From Torymus aiolomorphi (lineage: Eukaryota; Arthropoda; Insecta; Hymenoptera; Torymidae): a DNA stretch of 64,000 nt. Positions 41,006 to 52,802 of the stretch are shown here, in pieces; within the stretch, counting starts at the first letter, position 1; each line of letters begins with the position of its first letter. Position numbers and translations under genes: made by a program. The stretch lies in the NCBI GenBank assembly GCA_036365515.1, contig CM070875.1:91156128-91220127 (forward strand), in the 5' to 3' direction. Under the pieces are notes generated by a model. It ran no database searches, was not told the DNA's origin, and saw only the letters and a program-made list of their open reading frames with translations.

Positions 41006-41249
41006 TTTTTTTTTTTTTGTTTTTCATGCAAACAATACTTAAAGTTGAATCGAATTTAAAAAAAATTTTTTTTTAATCATGCAAAAAGAATTCTTGAAAG
41101 ATAATTGTAAAAGAAAATATATGTAAGAATATGGAATCTTTTAAATAAAAACAAAAATTTTAAGTTCAACAAACAACAACGTTTATTTCACTTAATTTAC
41201 ATGTTTACGAATTGAAACTTATTTATATTAACAGCATACTTATACAAAA
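41006..41249. other. Intergenic, convergent gene ends
   Basis: AT-rich. It includes a long T run just after the integrase and AATAAA at about 41146. Nothing else seen. Confidence 0.4.
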
Positions 41250-41548
41250 TTATTTTCCACTAAATTCAACACTTGAACCACCATTATATGTCATAAAAAG
41301 TTCATACTTGTTAGCTGCCTCTTGGAGATTAGAAAAAAACTTTCATTTTCTAAGAGAGCAGTCGATACCCTCTTCGGCAAGAAGACATCGCATTCACTTT
41401 CCAGCTCCGCTACAGCTTTCTGGCCATATTTGGTGGTCACCTCTTTCAACTTGGTCACCATATATTTATGATCCTTATTGAGATCGACCAGTTTTCTTGT
41501 AGGGAGGAATCCTCCACGAGCAATGTCTTTTAATTTGAAAAGATCCAT
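41250..41548 (-). pseudogene. Small conserved Polinton protein, frameshifted near its end
   Basis: Starts MDLFKLKDIARGGF at 41548. After about residue 68 a T-run (+ strand near 41330-41341) appears to have shifted the frame. The neighbouring frame continues to a stop at 41250-41252 with an ending containing EAANKYEL. Around 95-100 codons in total. β-rich, with alternating charged and hydrophobic residues; a small nucleic-acid-binding fold is conceivable but not shown. Confidence 0.5.
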
Positions 41549-41631
41549 CTATAACATATTGCCGAATTGGTTAATTTCAAAGTAAATTTTTTAAAACCAA
41601 TAAAAAGAAAATTTGTATACTAACCTTGAAA

Positions 41632-41895
41632 TTAGAAATCTTTTAACTTCTTAAGGAATATCTCGTTCGTAGTCTTCTCACAAGAGCGTTTGAGATTTGG
41701 AGAATCGTCTCCAAGGAGCTGCTGCTGAACAACTAAGGTATGCTGCTGCTGGATAGAGAAGATCCGCTGTTCGGCAGCTAAGATCTGCTGCTCAACTTGC
41801 TGTTCGATTACGTGACTTTGGTGCTGCACAACTTGCTGTTCGATTGCGTGACTTTGCTCTTGGTTACTCCTCGGAGGCTCGACTGATCGAATGAG
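41632..41895 (-). CDS. Gln-rich small ORF, uncertain
   Basis: The open minus frame has a duplicated Q-S-H-(A/V)-I-E-Q-Q-V unit and a Lys/Phe-rich end (NEIFLKKLKDF). There is no ATG at a convincing place. A TATA-like CTATATAACAAGG at about 41917-41929 could be its promoter. It may be a small nuclear protein gene or part of the extended end of PolB. Confidence 0.35.
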   Translation of the reverse strand, partial: LIRSVEPPRSNQEQSHAIEQQVVQHQSHVIEQQVEQQILAAEQRIFSIQQQHTLVVQQQLLGDDSPNLKRSCEKTTNEIFLKKLKDF

Positions 41896-41898
41896 CTC

Positions 41899-42960
41899 CT
41901 ACTCTCGCAACGCCTTGTTATATAGGAGCCTCCGTACCAGTACTTCTGCGGTATTCGGCGTCTCGGCCCCCTCCTCGTCTTGAGCTGCTTTCTCATTGGA
42001 CCCCTCCTCTCCCATCGGTGGCTCGACTCCCTTCTCCTCTTGAGCTGCTTTCTCATTGGACACCTCTTCTTCCATCGGCTGCTCGACTCCCTTCTCCTCT
42101 TCCGCTGCTTTCTCATTGGACACCTCTTCTCCCACTACTTTATAGTGGCCCCAAGGTAATGTATCAGTGCTACCGGACAATAAACAACGTTTGTCATCGT
42201 GAGCACTTAGAGCTATTTTCAATTCTTTTTCAGAATATAGTTTGTGATGTCGAGATCTAATATTTCGCTGCTCACGTGTTAAGATTACATTTTTGTTGAG
42301 ACATTTAATGTAATCATCAAAATCAATGGTGGCTTTGACTACTGAGCTTTTAACTCCTTTTGCCTTCCTTATTGATTTCTTATCCTGCACTCTTACGCTA
42401 TACATTTTACTTCGTAATCCGACGAATTCTAACATGATTTCCTCATTATATTCATCTTTCATTAAACCAACTTTTTTCTTGTTTGCTTGTGGTATGTTAA
42501 AGGGATTAATATCTGGGTAATCGGATGTGTCGAATTCATGAAGATCTTGTCGCATCACGTCATACATGTTGACACTTGTTACTTCATACGCCAGACTGTC
42601 AGTATCGGTATATAATAACTTACTATTGTTTCCTACTCGGTATTGCATATAATCATAGTGAAATCTATATATTAAAGTTTTGGACAAATCCAAGACTGCC
42701 AGCCCAATATAAATAAGCTTTCTAATACAGATTTCTTTTCGTAATAATTGTATAGCGACAAGATTTTCATCGAATACATCACAACTGTGAAAATTTGGTT
42801 TAGAGATGTGTGCCTCAGCTCCACAGCGGCCAGACCACTTTGTTACTAACTTGACGTCTACCCGTTTTCTTTCATTCTCCATGGTTTTTCCGTAAACAAC
42901 GTTGTTGAATAGTTTAAATAACATTTTTTCAAAATCATTTTTGGCTTGCTTACGTTTAGA
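41899..42960 (-). pseudogene. PolB C-terminal fragment with added repeats
   Basis: DNA polymerase B of the protein-primed type. Present: the motif B region (KLFNNVVYGKTMEN), motif C (LYTDTDS) and the family ending TDTLPWGHYKV. After that ending the frame runs on about 75 codons. This extension contains three ~20-residue acidic repeats (SNEKAA(E/Q)(E/D)E(K/E)G) encoded by a 63-bp tandem repeat at 41990-42130. The upstream part is cut off by the LINE at about 42960. Motif A and the rest of the exonuclease are missing from both PolB pieces. Confidence 0.85.
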
Positions 42961-45900
42961 ACTGTTTTAGATTACATTAGATTGAGAACTCGCGGGGACC
43001 ATTACGGTGTAGCGCCCTTAGCTTGCTAGCCTTTGTACGCTATTCTCCACCTACCTGGGGAACCACATTAGGGGAGGCCAACTGCAGAGCAGTATTCAAG
43101 GACTCTCCTAATACTGTGCTCCCTGATTTCCTCTGGTATGGCTACCGCCCTGCCAAACCACTTCTTTCTGGAGTCCGCCATTGCAGGGCACTCACAGATC
43201 ACATGAATTGGCGTTTCCTCACAATCTTCCCCACACCTAGAGCAGTATGGGGGAGCTGCCTTGCCTATTTTATATTGGAACCCCCTCAGGTCGCAGTGCC
43301 CCGTTATCAGTTCCACTGTCCTTCTGAGTTGCCACCTACCGAGGGAGAGCAGTTCCTCCCCCCATCGGTCGCCCGTTACTCCCCACAAGTCCTTGGCTTT
43401 GCTGCAACCCGCGGTCGCGAGCCACTCCGCCTCGCATAGGCTCCTGATATGCACAGCTATTCTGTTACGGCCTTCTTGCGCCGGTATGCCAGCTTGCTGT
43501 TTAATGGGGCCGTGGGTGCGGCTCCCTTGTTTAGCAAGAGTATCCGCCCTCTCGTTTCCTTTCCAGCCGGAGTGACCCGGGATCCAGATTAGGTTGAGAA
43601 GGTTGACCATACCCAGTGCATTCAACGAGGCCTTCGTTTCCATTATCAACTTAGAGCAAGTAACGGTCTTCTCGATAGCTCTCAATGCCGCCTGATGGTC
43701 TTGCTCGTCTTGCCGGCCCTTGTTAGTTCCTCCGCGCATAGCTTAATCGCGAGTACCTCGGCTTGGAAAACCGTGTTGTAGTTTGCCATCATGAAGCAGA
43801 AGCTGTCCTGCCGCCTGGGACCACAGAAACCAGCTCCCACTCCCTCTTTTGCCTTAGACCCGTCCGTGAACCAGATTTCGCCGTGTTTAGGTCTACATTC
43901 CTCCCACCTCTCCCTCTCCGGAAAGCGGATTTTGTATCTCGCATTCCTTAGCGGTCGAGGTGGTATTCTATCCTGGGGTTCTTCCCAGAGTTCCCTCAGT
44001 GTTACCCCGAACAGTTGTTTATGCCTCCTGCTGTCCGTTTTCCACATATCGACGCATCCTAGCCGGTATACCGTATTCATTGCCACAGATTTGATGTGCA
44101 GTGCCAGAGACGGCAGGTTCAGCATGGTCCTCATGGCGGCACAGGGCGTACTCCTCCTAGTGGCAGTTATGCCCCTTAGGAAAAGCGCCTGTACCCTGTC
44201 CAGCTTCCCACAAACCGTAGTCAGCAGTGTTCTGCTTCACCAAACTATAGAGGCAAATGTTATCCTCGGCACAATGATGGCGGAGTAGATCCAGTACATT
44301 TGCCGTGGACCGACTCCCCACGTTGCACCCAACGCTCCTCTGCATTGCCAGAAAGTAGAAATGGCTTTTCTACATTTCTCCTCGAGGTGCCTACGCCAGA
44401 GTAACTTACTATGAAGGATAACTCCCAGATATTTGGGTCCTCCGCGAACGGTATCTGTAAATTCCCCGCCTTCATCTTCCTCAGCTTCCTAGTTTTATAG
44501 CGCTTTGTGAAGATAAGGGCTACCGATTTATCCCCTCGGATTCGCAATACTTTGCTACTGCACCACTCCTCCGTTGCCTTGAGGGCTCCTTGTACTACGT
44601 CCCTAAGGACTTCTTCATAAGCCCCCCTCGCTAGGATAGCTATATCGTCCGCATATCCTACCGCCTTGACTCCCATCCCGTTTAGTACTCGTAGTAGGCT
44701 GTCTACCACCAGGCTCCACAGCAGGGGGGACAACACCCCACCCTGGGGACAGCCTTCGGATACGCGCCCACCAAATGAGTATCCCATCCAGGAGGTTGTC
44801 AGCTCTCTTCCCTCCAAGGAGCTCATGATCCAGTCAATGATGCTCTTAGTGATTCCATGTTCTTCCGCGCCCTTCCGGATCGTATCTCTAGAGATCTGAT
44901 TGAACGCTCCTTCGACGTCCAGAAAGGCTCCTATGCATACTCCTTTCAGCTCAAGCTGGTCTTCAACGAAGTTGACCACCGAAAGGAGCGCTGTTTCCAC
45001 TGACCTGCCCGTGCAATACGCGTGTTGTTTCTCATGAAGCGGCCAGATCTTCAGAGGTCCTTCCTTAAGATATCCGTCTACCAGCCTTTCCAGCGCCTTC
45101 AGAAGGAATGACGCGAGGCTAATGGGCCGGTAATCTTTCACTTCCGTGTAACTCTTCTTCCCCGGTTTGGGGATGAAGATGACCTTTGTTTTAAGCCACT
45201 GCCTGGGTGTATATCCAAGGGCTATGCAGCCCCTCATTACCCCCGTCAACAGCCCTGTAATCTTCTCCAGACCCTGTTGCAGAAGCACTGGGGTGGTGTT
45301 ATCCATGCCCGGTGATTTGTAGGGCTCAAAGGACATGATAGCCTCTTTGACCCTTTACGCCGTGACCACCTGCCCTGCTGTGCTCCAATCAGCCCTTCTC
45401 CCAGTCTTTCGGGGGGTATCGTCAGCCCCACCCGACCGACTGAAGTCGGGGAAATTGGTCTCCAGCAGCCTCTGTAGAGTCTCTTCCGGGATCTTAGTAA
45501 AACTCCCATCTGCCTTCCTTATTAGCCTTAGTTCCCCATTTTGAGCCCCTGCTAGAACTTTGAAGAGTCTAGCTGTATCGCTGATGGTGCTGCACTCTGA
45601 GCACCATTCCCTCCACGAATCACGTTTTACCTCTTTAATGAGGTTCTTGTAGAGTCTTTGACTAGCCTTGTAGGCTTCCCAAGTCTCTTTCGTATTCTTT
45701 TTTCTCGCTCTATTAAAGAGCCTACCTGTTTCCTTCCGCCTTGCCTCCAACTCATTACTCCACTTGAGCTTTCCGCGTGCAGTGGTTTTTTGAGTGATAG
45801 GACAATTTTCCTCGAACGCCGTTGTAATCACCGTCCTGATAAAGGCTTCGGTGCGTTCCAGCTCGTTCGATGTCCCATATTTCCCCTTAAATCCGTCAAT

Positions 45901-46511
45901 TTGTCGCCGAATTGAGGCCCGAAAGCCATCCTAGTTAGTTTTCTTGGGATCCCTATACCACACCACGTTGGGGACAATGCCCCTCAAAGTGGCTCTGATA
46001 ATCCTATGGTCTGACATGGAGGGCTCGTCACAGACTCTCCAGTCGTGAACCCATCCCTTCATCAGTCCGTTACAGAAGGTGATATCAAGTACCTCTCTTC
46101 TGTTAGACGTAACAAAGGTCGGCTCCGCACCTGTGTTTAAGACCACAAGGTTTTCCTCAACCAGATAATCCAGGAGTTCCTCCCCACGCTCATTCAACAG
46201 CTAAATCTCTTGTCGAAAATTCCTGCATAAGCGTCGCCTCTAGCCCTCTCACGACCACATACGCCCTTTGCCCCACATGCTACCTGCTCGCGTAGACGCG
46301 TCCCGTGGCCGACAGTCCCTTAATCGCGTTCCAGACCAGCCAGGGTTCTTGCACCAGCGCAATTGCTGGGCATGTGTGCCTGACAGTCATGCACCTGGTT
46401 AAAACCACCGAGGTGCTTTTACTGTGATGCAAGTTAATTTGCAGGATGTCTACACGCGTATCAGCCATTTTACTGCTGACCCGCTACTACCTCATCCTGC
46501 TCATGGTGATA
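42961..46511 (-). mobile_element. LOA-like non-LTR retrotransposon inserted in PolB
   Basis: A 3.55-kb minus-strand LINE begins just before its endonuclease ORF and ends near ATCTAATGTAATCT at about 42965. No ORF1 and no clear target duplication. Its GC content is much higher than that of the surrounding Polinton. The domain order endonuclease-RT-RNase H-zinc motif and the RT wording fit the LOA/I-related clades. Confidence 0.82.
43068..46468 (-). pseudogene. LINE polyprotein: EN-RT-RNase H, multiple lesions
   Basis: Endonuclease: N-terminal LQINLHHSKST and LVQEPW (46280-46468), C-terminal MSDHRIIR (45931-46197). RT (44260-45336): PRQWLKTKVIFIPKPGK, YRPISLASFLLK, GAFLDVEGAFNQ (motif A), CPQGGVLSPLLW, and GYADDIAIL with the catalytic Asp pair. 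RNase H: WFTDGSK (about 43880) and WIPGHSGWKGNERADTLA (43500s). A Cys/His motif, CSRCGEDCEETPIHVICEC, lies near 43220. The pieces at 46197, 45831 and 45336 share a frame but are separated by stops; the later ones are frameshifted. Not functional. Confidence 0.85.
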
Positions 46512-48308
46512 GCTAATGTTGCATGCATTATGTGCAGGTCCTCTATATCTATAAAATTTATAATTTAAAAAATTATTAAACTTAAAATAATATAAAAATA
46601 CTCACTTTCCAGTGAAGTGGCAGTGGTCGCGAACTTTTTTGTCAGCTTCAGTGAATGGTTTTTGACAAATGTGGCATACACGAGCCTCGCTAAACTTTAT
46701 TTTTTCTTCAAGAGTTAAATCATTCATCGGTCGAGGATTTTTGTATGTTTCTTCCAATTTCATAGCTAGTGATTGAAGGCTCAGTACAAACCATTTTGCC
46801 GGAGATTCACCTCCTACCTCTTGTCTATAGCTTTTATACTCTGACAGACTATCGTCATAATTACATTGTACAAAGTAACCCACACTAAACGGTCTGTGGC
46901 TTTGATAAGCACGTTCATTATCATCCATTGGCACCAACATACATTCAAAGTCTGCGTATATGATGAATGGTACTCGATTTTTGCAAGCAAAATTTCTAAA
47001 TTGTAACATTTTGTTTTCTTTGGTAGGAAGTTTTATTTTACACTCATTCATTTCTTTAGAATCGATTATGTGAGTGGATAATTTTTCATATGTCCAGAAA
47101 TAATGTAGACATCTATCGCAGATGAAAGCTTTGCTTTTGTGAGAGGATAATTGACTTCGACATAGTCTTGACAAATCTTTTATCCATACATAATGATGTT
47201 TGTATACTACATCAAAACTGTCATTATGAAGAGACAATTCTTCTTCTTCAGTTTCATCTATATAATAATTTTCTATAAGAAGTAAATTAACATGTTTTTC
47301 TTTCTTTTGCGTGGTCAAGTGTCGAGGCAAAACGTCAAAGATTTTTCCTTTCTTCTTCAAAAAATACACATTTATCGAGATGTCATTTAGTTTCTCAAAT
47401 ATTCCTACTTGTTTTGGATCTACAGGAAATTTAATTCCACTAAAATCATACTTATCTTTATGCAGGATGTAAGACGCGACACGATTTGCATGTTGTTTAA
47501 CAGGGTGAAGTGCTGATAAAATAGCCCATTTAAAGCATTGATCATCAGTATTATCCACGTTTATGCAAGCTTTCTTATTTTTAATAAAGACGGGTAGATC
47601 GATGTATGAGCTTCCTTTCATAGGATTGAATTTGTAAATATTTATAACTAAATTTAAAATAGATTTATGTGACCAACCAGATTCTCGTTCTTGAAATTCT
47701 TCCATATCGGTATCTGTAGGTTGTTGAACATTCATGACGAACCATTCATTCAAGTCTGTTGTTGAATATACCGGGGATGTCTTCGTGTTAAAGTATTTAA
47801 TGTCCGTGTTTTGTGTATCATCTTTCACTATCCCATACTCGGCTGCTAACACTGTGTTAATCTTCAGAGCACGATGTTCCTCGAGAACTGCATTTACCTT
47901 TACGATAAACTGGTTTTTAACGTCTTTCATGAACGTCAGTAAGTCAAGATGTCTTCGATTGGTGATTATGCCTGTTTTTATTCTATTTTCAAAAGCAAAT
48001 TGCACGTTATCCCAGGTTATTGCAGGAGTATTCTCGCTCACTTGTAGCCCAGCACCTACTCGATGTTCGCTCAACAAGTGTAGGGTACCGTTAATAAGTG
48101 CAGCACTAGCTTGTAATTTTTGTCTATCGGCTACTGTTAAGTTTTGAGAGTTAGACAAATTCTGAGCGCTCAATAAAGCCATTTGACCGAGCTCTCGCCA
48201 TCTATTGACATCATCTTCATCAGCCTCTTCACTCAACGAGCACTTGTATGATTTCCATAACATAAAAGCAGTTTCTTTGAAATATTGCACCGACTTGGAA
48301 GAGTACAT
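46512..48308 (-). pseudogene. PolB N-terminal fragment (terminal region and exonuclease I)
   Basis: 568 codons from ATG 48308. It contains a Cys/His cluster (CDRCLHYFWTYEKLSTHI), the exonuclease I motif FIIYADFECM (about residue 450) and VCHICQKPF...KVRDHCHFTGK. The frame appears to stop at 46602, but a GTGAGT donor and TTTATAG acceptor define a 57-bp intron. The family text (YRGPAH) resumes in exon 2 at 46548 and continues for about a dozen codons, until the LINE. Several hundred codons between here and 42960 are gone. Confidence 0.82.
46549..46605 (-). other. Predicted 57-bp intron in PolB
   Basis: Minus strand AA/GTGAGTATT ... TTTATAG/A. Removing it restores the PolB frame across a conserved zinc-like motif. 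Very AT-rich, as expected for short insect introns. Confidence 0.6.
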
Positions 48309-48354
48309 CTTGCTTGGCTCACTCGAGTGGAATGATTTTTTTGTCGTCGCGCGT

Positions 48355-48368
48355 CCCCTTTTATATCG
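48355..48368 (-). promoter_or_regulatory. TATA element of PolB
   Basis: Minus strand CGATATAAAAGG, about 47-60 bp upstream of the PolB ATG. Confidence 0.6.
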
Positions 48369-48477
48369 AAACTGCGAGGAGAGCTCGATTGTGATTGGAC
48401 ATGAGGTGCATAGTGGGGGTAGAAATAACGTGATTTGTTAAAAAAATTGGTGGGAGGGAAGTACGCCATCATCAGGG

Positions 48478-48485
48478 TATAAAAG
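48478..48485 (+). promoter_or_regulatory. TATA element of gene B
   Basis: TATAAAAG, about 70 bp before the gene B ATG. It is divergent from the PolB TATA, so the two genes share a 110-bp bidirectional promoter region. Confidence 0.6.
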
Positions 48486-48554
48486 AAGCCATGAAAAGCC
48501 CGAAACCTCATTCGTTTCTGACTCTTGTTCAAGAACAGTTGCAGCAGTATCAAA

Positions 48555-49152
48555 ATGAAGTATATCGTCGATGTGCAAGATTTTAAAATTAGCTTGAATG
48601 AATTCGTATTCAAGGAAGTAGCAATCATTCCTCTTGAGGAAGACCCTACACCATCGGTTTTCTTGTTTAAACCACCATGTACTTGGGACAAGTTACTTGA
48701 TAAAAGTAAGTCCGAAAATCGAAGGCTTGAGGAAAATTTCCACGGAATTATGTGGAGAGCAGGTGACATCCCGTACGGAGAGGCTAGCAACACTCTACGC
48801 GGTATACTTGATGGAGCAGAGATATATGTAAAAGGGTTGGAGAAAAGTAAATGGTTGAAGAGATTTTTTTCTGATGAGTAAGCTGTTTATACATTTTTAA
48901 ACTTTGTTGGTTAAATCAGTATCTTAGAATCGTTTACTAATTTTTAGATCAGTTTTCAACATCCAGGATATGGGATGCCCCTCTTTAAAAAATCTACCAG
49001 TGGAACGCCTTTCATGCGCCAACCACAACGCTTGTGATTTTCCAGTGTGCGCACTTCGAAACGCAATGGCCATGAAAAAGTGGATGCTTGAGCATCAAAA
49101 AAATGAAAATTTAAATGAAATAACAGAATCTTTTCGTTTAATGTACATATAA
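48555..49152 (+). CDS. Polinton unknown gene B, two exons (paralogue of gene A)
   Basis: Exon 1 48555-48877, intron 48878-48947 (donor GA/GTAAGC, branch TTTACTAAT, acceptor TTTTTAG), exon 2 48948-49152. The junction restores a single frame that aligns with gene A on both sides of the splice; gene A has no intron there. Shared features are the LFKPPCTW motif, the WRAGD motif and the C-terminal CANHNACDFPVCAL cluster. I start at the second Met (48555) because gene A aligns from there. About 175 residues, function unknown. It is intact, unlike most of the provirus. Confidence 0.72.
48878..48947 (+). other. Predicted 70-bp intron in gene B
   Basis: GTAAGC donor, TACTAA branch sequence 8 bp before the TTTTTAG acceptor. 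Supported by the alignment of both exons to the intronless gene A. Confidence 0.7.
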
Positions 49153-49714
49153 GTAGTTAATTTAATAAATAATATTTTTCTAAACATATCTTTCTATTAA
49201 TTTTCATAAATAAAATACTCTTTTATTAAAATTGACTATTTATCCTCTTTTAAAAGTGATTGATGAATTCTGTCATCACAATGAGACTGTTTTGATTGGT
49301 TGTTGTTGAATATGTTTGAATTTTCAAAATTGAATTCTTGAGTTTGAGTATTTAAACTGAATAATTAAAATAGTAAAAGAAAATTTTATAGCTTTATTTT
49401 CAAAATTATCGATTAATTTAAGCTGATTGTAACAAACTTTAAATTGAATCTAACTAATTTAATTATTTTATAATCAGAGAAACAACAACAATAATAAGCG
49501 AAGCGTGTTGAATGTAGCTAGTAGGATAAACAATTGATTTTTTCAAGTTGCTTCGCTTTAATATTCTCTATTAAAAAATTATTTTAAATATAAAAATATA
49601 CAAACAAATTAAATATAAGTACAAAACTATTTTATTTTTTTCATATTCCTACGTTTACAAAATTGATAGCCCTGAAAAGGGCTGATTTGTCATGGAAAAA
49701 GAAAAAATGTTTAT
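49153..49714. other. AT-rich intergenic stretch
   Basis: No gene seen. An inverted pair, AGCGAAGC (49497) and GCTTCGCT (49550), is present. It is possibly the untranslated part of gene B and the adjacent leftward gene. Confidence 0.4.
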
Positions 49715-50125
49715 TTAATCATCATCATTATCAACATACTCTTGTGAAAATGATGATAATGATGTGAGACATAGCTTCACTGCATCACGCTTCCGCAACC
49801 GCTCTTCGGGCTTCCAGCGTCTCCGGGAGCGTCTCGCTCACGGGGATTGTTTCGACGGAGTCGTAACGATGCGTGGCTCGAAGTAAACTTCACGCCACAT
49901 ACGCAAATTCATCAACTGCGTTTTAACTTCCATCGATTCGCGGAACATCCTTAGAAGGAGTAACATTCTGTTACGAAATTCCGGCTGAGGTAGTGTTGTT
50001 TGCCGAAACTGCCTAAGTATCTTCCGCATGTACCGTTGTGACACCCCTGGTGGGCGTGGCTGATCCTTCCGACGGCGGTTGCGTCGTAAGCGACGGGCTT
50101 CGGAAAGCTTCCTGCTTCGCACCAT
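49715..50125 (-). pseudogene. Small basic Polinton-end protein, in-frame stop
   Basis: Starts MVRSRKLSEARRLRRNRRRK at 50125. A TGA at 49838-49840 stops the frame after 95 codons. The same frame stays open 40 more codons to 49715 and ends in an acidic YVDNDDD tail. The strongly basic N-terminus suggests nucleic-acid binding or a nucleolar signal. The family is not recognised. Its TATA element lies at 50161-50172. Confidence 0.5.
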
Positions 50126-50160
50126 GTCGAAGAAAGAATGATGTGTGATTTTCTACGTGC

Positions 50161-50172
50161 GATCTTTTATAC
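50161..50172 (-). promoter_or_regulatory. TATA element of small basic gene
   Basis: Minus strand GTATAAAAGATC, about 40 bp before the ATG at 50125. Confidence 0.6.
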
Positions 50173-50289
50173 ACGTCAGAGTGCGCGCGCCGCATCAATC
50201 AGCAAAGATTGCGAAGAAGGGAGGGAGGGGGCTGTGAAAAAAACATTAACCACTATTCTTCCCGCGCTTATTAACCGTTTCCGGGCACC

Positions 50290-50290
<1 letters not shown>

Positions 50291-50342
<52 letters not shown>

Positions 50343-50722
50343 TATAACTTAGTACACCGCTACCTTCCAGGACACCTACAGGTTTTCTGCAATAAAAGTA
50401 GGTATAAAAGGTTAAACAGTATATAAGTGACTAAAGAAATAATATCCCTCAGGGTGTTGACTAACACCACGACGCCTGCGGCGCCCCCTTTTAGTTCCGC
50501 AGTATTTTACGTTGATTTCGGAAAAATTTTACGGAAAAAAACCTTGTGAAAGAAACCCTAAATGTCCTGAATAATACAAAAATGTCCTGAAAGGTAGCGG
50601 TAAACATATTCCTAATTCAGTACAGTCCTGAAAACAAGCAAATGTCCTGAAACATAGCGGTAAACCAATGAAAAGTCCTGAAACATAGCGGTGAACAGAA
50701 ATATATATATATATATATATAT
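50291..50722. repeat. TA-bounded cassette with repeated TCCTGAAACATAGCGGT phrase
   Basis: (TA)n at 50291-50346 and 50700-50722 enclose about 350 bp. GTCCTGAAA(C)ATAGCGGT(A/G)AAC occurs three to four times near the right side. At the left edge it is inverted as ACCGCTACCTTCCAGGAC. Same architecture as the cassettes at 4350 and 62100. No gene. Confidence 0.6.
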
Positions 50723-50908
50723 CAACTGATAAGAATTTTTCCATCGGTCTTACAGTCTTACAAATTAAATTAAAATAATTAATATTTATGGCAGTCAGAT
50801 TGCCCTTGTTTATAATCACCCCCGCAGAATCTGAAATAAAAACTTAATTAAAATCTGGAAAAAACTTTGTTAGCAAAGGACGATCTGACTGCCCACCACC
50901 ACCACATT

Positions 50909-50944
50909 GTCCGACGTTTCGAGCCTGCTCCGGCTCCTCCTCAG
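50909..50944 (-). ncRNA. Hammerhead ribozyme-like motif, PLE family 1
   Basis: Minus-strand CTGAGGA (50938-50944) with GAAAC at 50916-50920, same core as the copies at 17.4 and 20.3 kb. Confidence 0.65.
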
Positions 50945-50973
50945 GGACTGCAGTCCCTCAGGGTGAGCAGTCC

Positions 50974-51008
50974 CTGAGGAGGAGCCGGAGCAGGCTCGAA
51001 ACGTCGGA
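50974..51008 (+). ncRNA. Hammerhead ribozyme-like motif, PLE family 1
   Basis: CTGAGGA at 50974-50980 and GAAACGTC from 50998. It sits about 30 bp from its inverted partner, so a transcript could fold either as a ribozyme or as one long hairpin. Confidence 0.65.
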
Positions 51009-51226
51009 CAATGTGGTGGTGGTGGGCAGTCAGATCGTCCTTTGCTAACAAAGTTTTTTCCAGATTTTAATTAAGTTTTTATTTCAGATTCTGCGGGGGT
51101 GATTATAAACAAGGGCAATCTGACTGCCATAAATATTAATTATTTTAATTTAATTTGTAAGACTGTAAGACCGATGGAAAAATTCTTATCAGTTGATATT
51201 AAATTGCAGTCGACATAAGTAATATT

Positions 51227-51252
51227 TTTAATGATATATATATATATATATA

Positions 51253-51326
<74 letters not shown>
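51227..51326. repeat. (TA)n tract with AATT breaks
   Basis: Near-pure TA dinucleotide repeat. Confidence 0.9.
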
Positions 51327-52781
<1,455 letters not shown>

Positions 52782-52783
52782 AC

Positions 52784-52802
52784 TGGCGCCCTTAACGTGT
52801 GG
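52784..52802 (+). other. Primer-binding site, element 2
   Basis: TGGCGCCC two bases after the LTR, then TTAACGTG, close to that of element 1. Lys-tRNA primer inferred. Confidence 0.7.

Larger units (their letters stand above)
33588..50200. mobile_element. Polinton/Maverick (adintovirus-like) provirus, decayed
   Basis: Roughly 16.6 kb carrying the Polinton gene set. Minus strand: unknown gene A, major capsid, minor capsid, adenain-type protease, PLA2-like protein. Plus strand: packaging ATPase, two conserved unknowns, and an integrase with chromodomain. Minus strand: two small genes and protein-primed-type PolB. Then unknown gene B (+) and a small basic gene (-). A LINE occupies 42.96-46.51 kb. 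Terminal inverted repeats were not found by eye, so both ends are estimates set by the outermost genes. Most genes have one to three lesions. The content is complete enough to have been an autonomous virus or transposon when inserted. Confidence 0.85.
50723..51226. mobile_element. Head-to-head pair of PLE family 1 terminal repeats
   Basis: A ~250-bp terminal repeat on the minus strand (50723-50950) meets an inverted copy (50965-51226) at CAGTCCCTCAGGGTGAG. No PLE coding sequence. TA tracts flank it on both sides. Confidence 0.85.

Noticed and set aside
48233..48793. 186-codon minus frame across gene B and its promoter
   Set aside because: It overlaps gene B antisense; gene B is supported by its paralogue, TATA box and intron.
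33588..50200. Polinton terminal inverted repeats
   Set aside because: I compared both flanks by eye and found no convincing inverted match; the ends may be lost or too diverged.
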